Positions 25,243 to 32,423 of a DNA stretch of 64,000 nt are shown piece by piece. Numbering within the stretch: the first letter of the stretch is position 1; each line of letters starts with the position of its first letter. The notes beneath the pieces are model-generated. The model was given only the letters and a program-made list of their open reading frames with translations. It ran no database searches and had not been told where the DNA came from. Both the position numbers and the translations under genes were made by a program. The DNA is from DATKJS01 sp050015275 (GTDB taxonomy: Bacteria; Acidobacteriota; Aminicenantia; Aminicenantales; Saccharicenantaceae). The stretch lies in contig JBEKBS010000005.1 of the NCBI GenBank assembly GCA_050015275.1, positions 132,128 through 196,127 of the forward strand, read 5' to 3'.

Positions 25243-26850
25243 ATGAATAAAGAAGAACTGACCCATCTCAGGGACGAGGAGAGGGCGACGAGGAAGCTGG
25301 CGGAGCGCTACCACGTTCCTTACATCGACCTCGAAGACAGCGTCCTCGACAGGGACCTCGTCCAGAGCATCCCGGTCGAGTTCCTCCACCGCCTGAACTT
25401 CATCCCCCTCGAGGATGCAGGCGACGTCATGAAGATCGCCGTGGCCGACCCCTCCGACATCGCCTCCATCGACGCCATCGAGTCCTTCCTCGGGAAAAAG
25501 GTCCAGGTCTACGCGGCCTCGAAACGGGCGATCCTCGAGGCCCTGCGGAAGAGCGAAACGGCCATGCAAGTCCTCAAGGACGCCACGGAGGGCTTCATCA
25601 CCCAGGTCGTGGAGAAGGAGAGCGGCGAGGAGGAGGACGTCATCTCCATCGAGAAGCTGGCCGACCAGGACGGCTCCATCATCAAGCTCGTCCACACGAT
25701 CATCTTCACCGCCGTCCAGAAGCGGGCGAGCGACGTCCACATCGAATCCAAGGACGATGACGTCAAAGTCAAATACCGGATCGACGGCGTCCTGAGCGAG
25801 GCGATGGAGGCCATCGACAAGAGGTTCCAGTCGGCCATCATCTCCCGGATCAAGGTCATGTCGGACCTCGACATCGCCGAGCGCCGCGTCCCCCAGGACG
25901 GCCGGTTCCGGCTCAAGATCAAGGACAAGACCATCGACTTCCGGGTCTCCATCATGCCGTGTATCTACGGCGAGGATGCGGTCATCCGCATCCTGGACAA
26001 AGAGATGATCACGGAGGCCGTCTCGGAGCTCCGGCTGGACCTTCTTGGCTTCTCCGGTTTGATCGAGAAGAAGTTCCGGAAGTACATCACCCAGCCCTAC
26101 GGCATGGTCCTGGTCACGGGGCCGACCGGGAGCGGCAAGACGACGACCCTCTACGCCGCCCTGACCGAGATCAAGTCGCCCGAGGACAAGATCGTCACCA
26201 TCGAGGACCCCGTCGAGTACCAGATCGAGGGCATCACCCAGATCCCGGTCAACGAGAAAAAGGGCCTGACTTTCGCCCGGGGCCTGCGTTCTATCCTGCG
26301 GCACGACCCGGACAAGATCATGGTCGGCGAGATCCGTGACCCGGAGACGGCCCAGATCGCCATCCAGTCGGCCCTGACGGGCCACCTCGTCTTCACGACC
26401 GTCCACGCCAACAACGTCTTCGACGTCATCGGGCGCTTCCTGCACATGCAGGTCGACCCGTACAGCTTCATCTCGGCCCTCAATTGCATCCTGGCCCAGC
26501 GGTTGGTCCGGGTCCTTTGCCCGCGCTGCAAGGTCCCTGCGACCTACACGGCCGACCAGCTCCTGGAGTCCGGCCTGGACCCGGCCGTGAACCTGGGCCG
26601 GACGTTCTACGAGCCGAACGGCTGCCCGGACTGCCACCAGACCGGCTACAAAGGCCGCACGGCCATCGCCGAGATCCTGGAGCTCTCCGACCCGATCCGG
26701 GAGCTGATCCTGGAGAAGAGGCCGCTCTCTGAGGTCAAGAAAAGGGCCAGGGCAGAGGGAATGGTTTTTCTTAGGGAGATCGGTCTGGGGAAGGTCTTGG
26801 ACGGGATCACCAGCCTCAGGGACCTGAACAAAGTGACGTTCGTAGAGTGA
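25243..26850 (+). CDS. pilB: Type IV pilus/type II secretion assembly ATPase (PilB/GspE)
   Basis: The 535-residue cytoplasmic hexameric ATPase powers pilin or pseudopilin assembly. The N-terminal GspE-like domain covers about residues 1-150. The ATPase domain has Walker A GPTGSGKTTT near residue 292, an acidic Walker B region, HDPDKIMVGEIRDPETAQIA and the His box THVHANN-like HLVFTTVHANN. The zinc-binding module near residue 425 contains CPRCK and, later, CPDCHQTGYKGR. Because it has the zinc module and full N-terminal domain it is the assembly type, not the retraction ATPase PilT. It follows pilC by 21 bases. Confidence 0.95.
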   Translation: MNKEELTHLRDEERATRKLAERYHVPYIDLEDSVLDRDLVQSIPVEFLHRLNFIPLEDAGDVMKIAVADPSDIASIDAIESFLGKKVQVYAASKRAILEALRKSETAMQVLKDATEGFITQVVEKESGEEEDVISIEKLADQDGSIIKLVHTIIFTAVQKRASDVHIESKDDDVKVKYRIDGVLSEAMEAIDKRFQSAIISRIKVMSDLDIAERRVPQDGRFRLKIKDKTIDFRVSIMPCIYGEDAVIRILDKEMITEAVSELRLDLLGFSGLIEKKFRKYITQPYGMVLVTGPTGSGKTTTLYAALTEIKSPEDKIVTIEDPVEYQIEGITQIPVNEKKGLTFARGLRSILRHDPDKIMVGEIRDPETAQIAIQSALTGHLVFTTVHANNVFDVIGRFLHMQVDPYSFISALNCILAQRLVRVLCPRCKVPATYTADQLLESGLDPAVNLGRTFYEPNGCPDCHQTGYKGRTAIAEILELSDPIRELILEKRPLSEVKKRARAEGMVFLREIGLGKVLDGITSLRDLNKVTFVE

Positions 26851-27779
26851 TGACCGTGCCGTTCTTGAAGAAGTTCCGGACCCGCTTCGTCGACCGCCCC
26901 CTGCCGAACGCGGTTTTCGAGCTCGCCCCCGGTCGGCTCTGCGGCATCCGCGTCTCCGCGAGGGGACGGCCCGCCCGCAAGCGCTTCATCCTCCCTCTCG
27001 AAACGGGCGCCCTCGGCCCGTCCTTCGACCGCCCGAACGTCATCAGCGCGGGATCCGTCAAGCGGGTGATCGAGGAAGGGATGAAAGTCCTCGGGCTCGG
27101 AGGAGGGACCATCTCTCTTATCATTCCCGAGACCTGCGTCCGGATCTTCATCCTGACCGTGGATTCCGTCCCCTCCGGGCCGGGCGAGAGGGACGCCTTC
27201 GTCCGCTGGCGGGTCGGAAAACTGATGCCTCTTCTGCCCGAAGACCTCCGCCTGGACTACGACTTCTCCGCCGGTCCCGGACCGAGGAAGATCATCGTGG
27301 CCGCGGCCCGCGAGGCCATCATCCGGGAGTACGAGGACCTTTTCCAGTCCTCGGGGATGAAGGTGGGGACGGTGACCATCCCGTCCCTGAGCCTGGTCAA
27401 TTTCCTCGACGGCGGGCCGGACACGAACACGATCCTCTTGAATATCGAGGCGGATAACCTGAGTTTCCTCGCGGTCACGGACTCCGGATGGACCCTGTAC
27501 CGCCAAAAAGGAGTCGGGCTGGACCTCCCGGCCGAGGAAAAAGCCGACCTGGTCGTCAACGAAGTCGAGAACACGGTCCACTTCCTCGAGGACAAGGAGA
27601 GGATGAAGGTGGAAAGAGTCCGGGTCCGCTCGGAATCCTGGGAAGAAGGACCCCTGGTCGTTGCCCGGCTGGCCGAATCATTGGCCCTGCCTGCGGACAT
27701 GATCGACTACCCGGCCCCCGAGGAATGGGATCTTCGGGAAAAGGCCATCCTGGCGCCGCTCGTGGGGCAGATCTCATGA
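26850..27779 (+). CDS. pilM: PilM-like (GspL cytoplasmic-domain-like) assembly protein
   Basis: The 309-residue protein is a diverged PilM/GspL-type actin-fold protein that links the assembly ATPase to the inner-membrane PilN-PilO complex. Family-like segments include SLIIPETCVRIFILTVDSVP, the FVRWRVGKLMP stretch and KIIVAAAREAIIREYEDLF. There is no transmembrane helix. The ATG at 26850 overlaps the pilB stop by one base (TGATG), which decides the start over a GTG one codon earlier. Identification rests mainly on pattern and on position before pilN, pilO and pilP. Confidence 0.78.
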   Translation: MTVPFLKKFRTRFVDRPLPNAVFELAPGRLCGIRVSARGRPARKRFILPLETGALGPSFDRPNVISAGSVKRVIEEGMKVLGLGGGTISLIIPETCVRIFILTVDSVPSGPGERDAFVRWRVGKLMPLLPEDLRLDYDFSAGPGPRKIIVAAAREAIIREYEDLFQSSGMKVGTVTIPSLSLVNFLDGGPDTNTILLNIEADNLSFLAVTDSGWTLYRQKGVGLDLPAEEKADLVVNEVENTVHFLEDKERMKVERVRVRSESWEEGPLVVARLAESLALPADMIDYPAPEEWDLREKAILAPLVGQIS

Positions 27780-28339
27780 ACGGGAAACGGGCGCTCTATT
27801 TGAACCTGGCCAGCCGGCCGGCGAGGAACCGGAGCTTCTATCTCCTGTCCCGGAATGTCCTGACCGTGGCCATCGTCTTACTGCTCGGCCTCTCGGCGTT
27901 CGCGGCCGTCAGGTACGGCCGCCGGACGGCCCGCCTCAAGGCCTCGCTGGCCGAAACGGGCCAGATCGTGGACGCGGCCGGACAGGAGGAAAGGCGGCTG
28001 TCTGCCGACGCCGACAGCGTGAAGAAGGCGGGCCGGGAGAAGGCCGACCTCATCAACAGCATCATTCTCCAAAAGAGCTTTTCCTGGACGGGCTTCCTCT
28101 CGCAGCTCGAAGCCGCGCTCCCGGATTCCCTCTACATCACGTCGCTCGTCCCGAATTTTTCGGGCGACCGGACGTTCATCCTCAGGATCAAGGTCGTGTC
28201 CCGCGGCCTGGACGACCTCCTGACATTCCTCAACAACCTCAACGCCCGGAAATTCAAGTACCGGTTCGAGAGCGAATCCCGGGAGGACGAGGGCCGTCTT
28301 GTTTCGGAGATCTCCCTGACCTATGAGCGCGATATTTAG
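27776..28339 (+). CDS. pilN: PilN-like inner-membrane assembly protein
   Basis: The 187-residue bitopic protein has the PilN layout: a short cytoplasmic N-terminus with the conserved NLASRPARNRSFY motif that contacts PilM, one membrane helix (about residues 28-46), a coiled coil and a ferredoxin-like periplasmic domain (SWTGFLSQLEAALPDSLYIT). It starts inside the pilM stop (ATGA overlap) and overlaps pilO by 17 bases, so translation is coupled. Confidence 0.85.
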   Translation: MNGKRALYLNLASRPARNRSFYLLSRNVLTVAIVLLLGLSAFAAVRYGRRTARLKASLAETGQIVDAAGQEERRLSADADSVKKAGREKADLINSIILQKSFSWTGFLSQLEAALPDSLYITSLVPNFSGDRTFILRIKVVSRGLDDLLTFLNNLNARKFKYRFESESREDEGRLVSEISLTYERDI

Positions 28340-28883
28340 CCGACTCCACGAGAAGGAAAAGAAGACGCTCGAGCGTCTGACCGCGGCGGTCCTCTTCGCC
28401 CTGGCCCTGGGACTCGGCCTGGCCATGTGGCAGCGGTCGAGTTATTTCGAGGCCCGCGACGCGCTGGCCGCGCTTCAAAACAGATACCGGAGGGTCCAAA
28501 AAGCCCGGACGGATGCAAAAGCCGAGTGGGCCCGCTGGCAGGAGGCCGTCCGGGACATGGAGTCTTTCAAAGACACGTTCTTTTATGATGAGAAGACCGT
28601 CTCCCGGGCGCTCCGGCTGGACCTCCAGCGGATTTTCAGCGAGGCCGGAATGAACGTCCCTCCCCTCAGCTACCACTATTCCGACCTGGAAAAAGTCCCG
28701 ATCAAGAAAATCGCCGTCACGTTCAACTACTCTGGAACGTACGACGGCCTCAAGAGGTTCTTAGCCATCGTGGAGAGGTTTAAAAAATTCCTGGCCGTCG
28801 AGAAGATCGACTTCGAGAAAGCGGACGCCGAAAGCGGCCTCCTCAGTCTCAAGATGACGCTGGCGGGGTACTATGAGATCTGA
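28323..28883 (+). CDS. pilO: PilO-like inner-membrane assembly protein
   Basis: The 186-residue protein has a short basic N-terminus, one membrane helix (about residues 20-38), a coiled-coil region (about 45-85) and a C-terminal ferredoxin-like domain with IAVTFNYSGTYDGLKRFLAI, as expected for PilO/GspM. It would pair with the PilN-like protein in the periplasm. Overlaps with both neighbours (17 and 11 bases) point to strict co-translation. Sequence conservation of PilO is low in general, so context carries much of the assignment. Confidence 0.82.
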   Translation: MSAIFSRLHEKEKKTLERLTAAVLFALALGLGLAMWQRSSYFEARDALAALQNRYRRVQKARTDAKAEWARWQEAVRDMESFKDTFFYDEKTVSRALRLDLQRIFSEAGMNVPPLSYHYSDLEKVPIKKIAVTFNYSGTYDGLKRFLAIVERFKKFLAVEKIDFEKADAESGLLSLKMTLAGYYEI

Positions 28884-29367
28884 AGGACGGCTCCTGCGTT
28901 TCCTCCTCACCCTTGTGGTTTTTTCCCTGGCTTCCGCTCTTCCCGCGGCCCAAAAGGACAAGACCCGGCCGCCCGCGCCCAGGGACGGCAAGCCCCTCAT
29001 CCGCAAGGACCTCCTGACCTTCAGCGGAGGAGAGATCGTCCCTCCGCGCCGCGACATTTTCCGCCCCATGGCTTCCGCCCAGCCGGCTTCGCCCCAAGTC
29101 CCGTCGGTCAAGGCCCCGGCCCAGAAAGGGCGGGGCCCGGCCGATGAGCCGCCCGCTTTCGCCCTGAACCTCGTCTATATCGGCTCGGTCCGGGCCGCAG
29201 GAAAGATCGTGGCCCTGGTCCTGAAAGACGGCCAGACGATCTCCGTTGCCGAAGGCGACGAGATCATTCCCGGATACAAGGTCCTCCGCGTCACTCCCGA
29301 CGAGATCGAGATCGGGGGACCGAGCTCGGAGCGGAAGACGTTTGCCCGACAAGGAGACCGGCCATGA
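28873..29367 (+). CDS. pilP: PilP-like periplasmic assembly protein
   Basis: The 164-residue protein starts with a signal peptide (LLRFLLTLVVFSLASALPAA), then a disordered proline-rich linker containing PPRRDIFRPM, and ends in a small beta domain (LVYIGSVRAAGKIVALVLKD) like the HR domain of PilP/GspC. Such proteins connect the inner-membrane complex with the secretin. It has no clear lipobox, unlike many PilP proteins. It overlaps pilO by 11 bases and the secretin gene by 4. Confidence 0.78.
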   Translation: MRSEGRLLRFLLTLVVFSLASALPAAQKDKTRPPAPRDGKPLIRKDLLTFSGGEIVPPRRDIFRPMASAQPASPQVPSVKAPAQKGRGPADEPPAFALNLVYIGSVRAAGKIVALVLKDGQTISVAEGDEIIPGYKVLRVTPDEIEIGGPSSERKTFARQGDRP

Positions 29368-31502
29368 AAAAAATCGCCCTCATGCTGGCCCTGGCGCTGA
29401 CGCTCGGGGGATGTACGACGCTCACCCACAGCTACCGGTTGGGCGTGTCCGCCGAGTTGAACAAACAGTATGACATGGCCATCAAATACTACGAGCAGGC
29501 CGCCGCCGAAAACCCGAAGGAATCGGTTTACCGGCTCGCCTTGTTCCGGGCGAAGGCGGCCGCCAGTTTGGTCCATCTCCAGAACGCCAGGGTGCTCGCT
29601 GCCCAGGGGAAGAAAAAGGATGCCGCGACGGAATACGGCATCGCCCTTTTCTACGACCCCCTCAACCGGTCGATCGCCGAGGAGATGAAGGCCCTGGAGG
29701 CCCCCCCCCCGAAGCCCAACAAGCCCATCGCGGAGGTCGCCGAGGCCCCGGTCAAGCTCAAGCCCACCGTCGAGAAGCTGAGCATCAGCTTCCGGACCCC
29801 GGTCTCCCTGAGGTCGATCTTCGAGACCCTGGCCCGGATCACCGGCGTGACGTTCATCTACGACGAGACGTTCCGCGACATGAGCCTGGCCGTGGACCTG
29901 ACGGGCAAGGACATCGAGCAGGCCATCAATTATCTTTGCATCGCCAGCAAGAACTTCTCCAGGATCGTGGACGAAAAGACGGTCATCGTCGCGCCGGACA
30001 ACATCCAGATGAGGCAGAAATACGAGCTCCTCGTCATCAAGACCATTTACCTGTCCAACATCAACGCCCAGGACGTCCAGGCCCCGCTCGTCCAGATGGT
30101 CAAGACGCAGTACAAGATCCCGACCCTCGGGGTGGACAAGAACCTGAACTCGATCACGATCAGGGACACTCCCCAGGTCGTGGCCTTGGCCGAGAGGCTC
30201 CTCCGGGCGTGGGACAAGCCCCAGGGGGAGGTCGTCATCGACGTCGAGATCATGGAGGTCGACCGGAACATGCTCCGGAATCTCGGGGTCGACTTCAGCA
30301 ACACGACCATGGCCGTCCAGCTCAACCCGGCCGGCGGGCAGGGAAGCTCGACGGGCTGGCTCCGGCTGAACGCCCTCAGCCTCAAGAGCCTGGCCAGCTA
30401 CGAGCTCAGCACCCCCCAGGCGGTCATCCAATTCCTCGAAGGGGACGCCAACACGAAGATCATCGCCCAGCCCCGGATCCGCGGCCTGAGCGGCGAGGAC
30501 ATGAAATACCTGGTCGGGCAGAAGGTCCCCATCCCTCAGGGGTCATTCACGCCGATCGTGGCCGGCGGGACCAACACCCAGCCGATCGTCAGCTACACCC
30601 AGCAGGATGTCGGGATCGACCTCAAGATGAAACCCCGGATCCACCTGGAAAAGGAAGTCACCCTCGACGTCGAGATCAAGGTCTCCTCCCTCGCCGGAAC
30701 GAGTACCGTCGCGAACATCCCGATCATCAACACCCGCGAGATCAAGAACATGATTCGCCTCAAGGACGGCGAGACCAACCTCCTCGCCGGCCTGCTCTGG
30801 GACGAGGAGCGGAAATCCATCTCCGGGATCAGCTTCCTGAAGGACATTCCCATCCTGGGCAACCTGTTCTCGAGCACGCAGACGGAGATCGACCAGACCG
30901 ACGTCATCCTGACCATCACGCCCCATATCATCCGGACCCTGCCGATCACGGACGCAGATGCCCGTCCGTTCTGGGTGGATCCCAACAGCATCTCTGACGT
31001 GTCCGGGGCCGGCCAGCGGGCGGGGGAAGAGGAGATGTCGAACCCGGCCGGCCTCGCCGAGAACCAGCCTGCCGAACCCGGCGAGGACACGGGCGCCAAC
31101 GCCATCTATCTCTCGCCGGCCAGCTTTGAGATCCCCAAGGACAGGGAATTCCGGGTCAACGTCGAGCTCGCGACCGAAAAGGAGCTCGGCAACATGTCCC
31201 TCAATATCGGCTTCGACCCCCAGGCTCTCCAGCTCAAGGACGTCATCGAAGGCGGAATTGCCAAGCAGATGGGCGAGAAGGCCCAGTTCGTGAATATCAA
31301 GACTTCCTCGGGATGCACCCTGGGCTTCTCCGGCCCGAACCTTGGCCGCGGCTTCAAGGGCCAAGGCATCCTGGCTGTCCTGGTCTTCACGCCCGTGAAC
31401 GCGGGTGAGACGACGGTCTCTATCGCTAGCTATTCGGCCGTCGGCGTCAACGGGCAGACGGCCGTCCTCGGGACGGGCAATTCGCGGATCCTCATTCGGT
31501 AA
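29364..31502 (+). CDS. PilQ/GspD-type secretin lipoprotein with C-terminal cohesin-like domain
   Basis: The 712-residue outer-membrane secretin has an unusual make-up. A lipobox (TLGGC, C17) is followed by a TPR-like region (about 25-105: QYDMAIKYYEQAAAENP). Next are N-domains (about 125-300) and the secretin core (about 300-530) with GEVVIDVEIMEVDRNMLRNL, VPIPQGSFTPIVAGG and ETNLLAGLLWDEER. The last ~130 residues (from about 580) look like a cohesin-type beta sandwich: FEIPKDREFRVNVELA, NIGFDPQALQLKDV and GILAVLVFTPVNAGETTVSI. It closes the pil operon. A run of ten C bases (29701-29710) interrupts the linker after the TPR part. Cohesin-type fusions to secretins are known in some soil and marine phyla. 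Confidence 0.88.
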   Translation: MKKIALMLALALTLGGCTTLTHSYRLGVSAELNKQYDMAIKYYEQAAAENPKESVYRLALFRAKAAASLVHLQNARVLAAQGKKKDAATEYGIALFYDPLNRSIAEEMKALEAPPPKPNKPIAEVAEAPVKLKPTVEKLSISFRTPVSLRSIFETLARITGVTFIYDETFRDMSLAVDLTGKDIEQAINYLCIASKNFSRIVDEKTVIVAPDNIQMRQKYELLVIKTIYLSNINAQDVQAPLVQMVKTQYKIPTLGVDKNLNSITIRDTPQVVALAERLLRAWDKPQGEVVIDVEIMEVDRNMLRNLGVDFSNTTMAVQLNPAGGQGSSTGWLRLNALSLKSLASYELSTPQAVIQFLEGDANTKIIAQPRIRGLSGEDMKYLVGQKVPIPQGSFTPIVAGGTNTQPIVSYTQQDVGIDLKMKPRIHLEKEVTLDVEIKVSSLAGTSTVANIPIINTREIKNMIRLKDGETNLLAGLLWDEERKSISGISFLKDIPILGNLFSSTQTEIDQTDVILTITPHIIRTLPITDADARPFWVDPNSISDVSGAGQRAGEEEMSNPAGLAENQPAEPGEDTGANAIYLSPASFEIPKDREFRVNVELATEKELGNMSLNIGFDPQALQLKDVIEGGIAKQMGEKAQFVNIKTSSGCTLGFSGPNLGRGFKGQGILAVLVFTPVNAGETTVSIASYSAVGVNGQTAVLGTGNSRILIR

Positions 31503-31534
31503 GGGAACGTGCGGAAAAAGGACCGTCGGCCCTG

Positions 31535-32074
31535 ATGATCATCATCCTCTCCGGGCCTGTGCACGGCGGGAAGACGACGCTCGTCCAGAAGTCCCTCTCC
31601 CGGTGGGCCTCGCACGGGCTCGGGTTCGGGGGCTTCCTGAGCATCGCCGTGCCGGACGGTTCCGGGGCCCTTGAGTACGATCTCCTGGGCCTCAAGGACG
31701 GCCTCCGTCTTCCACTCCTCCGCCGGACCGGGGAGCCCGAATGGGAGAGGGTCGGCCCTTTCTCCTTCGTGCCCCGGACCTTGGAGGTCGCCCGCTCTCT
31801 CATCCGGACGGCCGACCCCGCCGAAGTCCTCATCGTGGACGAAGTCGGGCCCCTGGAGCTCGCCGGGGGCGGGTTCTGGCCGGCCCTCCGCGAGGTCGTC
31901 TTCAAGCCCGGGATGAAAGCGTTGCTCGTGGCGAGGGAGGAGATCCTGGAAGACCTCTCGAGGCTCCTCGGGGCCCCGATGCCTCTGATCATCGACGTCT
32001 GCGACCCCAACGCCCAGCGCCTTCTCGACCAGAGCCTGTTCGGGCTGACCAAAACCCATGATCATCAAGACTAA
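31535..32074 (+). CDS. THEP1-like P-loop NTPase
   Basis: The 179-residue protein is a small P-loop nucleoside triphosphatase of the THEP1/NTPase_1 type. Walker A is GPVHGGKTTL (residues 7-16) and the Walker B region is EVLIVDEVGPLELA near residue 100. No membrane segment is visible. It starts 32 bases after the secretin stop, so it may share that transcript. It overlaps the MoaD-like gene by 17 bases, and an aldehyde:ferredoxin oxidoreductase follows. A role in pterin cofactor handling for that enzyme is an attractive inference, but THEP1 proteins have no firm physiological function. Confidence 0.78.
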   Translation: MIIILSGPVHGGKTTLVQKSLSRWASHGLGFGGFLSIAVPDGSGALEYDLLGLKDGLRLPLLRRTGEPEWERVGPFSFVPRTLEVARSLIRTADPAEVLIVDEVGPLELAGGGFWPALREVVFKPGMKALLVAREEILEDLSRLLGAPMPLIIDVCDPNAQRLLDQSLFGLTKTHDHQD

Positions 32075-32333
32075 GTTCTTCGCTTATTTTCGGGACCTTT
32101 TCGCCGGCCGGGACCGGGACGTGGACATCGGCGACGGCCGGACCGTCCGTGACGCCCTCAACGTCCTCTGCGACACGCCGAGCCGCCGCGCGGAGATCTT
32201 TGCCGGGAACGAGCCCAAGCCCCATCTCGTCCTGATGGTCAACGGCGTTCACATCCAATCCCTCCAAGGGCTCGAGACAGAGCTCAAGACCGGCGACACT
32301 CTGGCCGTCTTCCCCTTCCTCGGCGGCGGGTAA
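32058..32333 (+). CDS. MoaD/ThiS-like sulfur-carrier protein
   Basis: The 91-residue protein has the ubiquitin-like beta-grasp pattern of MoaD/ThiS: IKTKFFAYFRDLFAGRD at the start, LVLMVNGVHIQSLQGL in the middle, DTLAVFPFLGGG at the end. The C-terminal Gly-Gly is the site of thiocarboxylate formation. In tungsten or molybdenum enzymes this carrier donates sulfur to the pterin cofactor. Its position directly before an aldehyde:ferredoxin oxidoreductase gene, where MoaD-like genes are often found, supports that role. Confidence 0.85.
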   Translation: MIIKTKFFAYFRDLFAGRDRDVDIGDGRTVRDALNVLCDTPSRRAEIFAGNEPKPHLVLMVNGVHIQSLQGLETELKTGDTLAVFPFLGGG

Positions 32334-32343
32334 TGTAGCACCG

Positions 32344-32370
32344 GGGACGGAACAGGACAAGCCCCGTCCC
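32344..32370. repeat. GGGACGG inverted repeat before the AOR promoter
   Basis: GGGACGG (32344-32350) and CCGTCCC (32364-32370) form a 7-base-pair stem with a 13-base loop, just after the MoaD-like gene. No T run follows. The sequence GGGGACGGAACAGG resembles elements at 56536 and 56661. Confidence 0.45.
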
Positions 32371-32388
32371 ACCTGATCGCGTGGCTTC

Positions 32389-32417
32389 TTGCCTCCTCAT
32401 GGGCCTTCTGTTATCTT
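32389..32417 (+). promoter_or_regulatory. sigma-70-type promoter of the AOR gene (leaderless mRNA predicted)
   Basis: TTGCCT (32389-32394), a 17-base spacer and TATCTT (32412-32417) end 6 bases before the AOR ATG, so transcription should start at or next to the start codon. No Shine-Dalgarno is visible. Confidence 0.6.
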
Positions 32418-32423
32418 AGGCGC

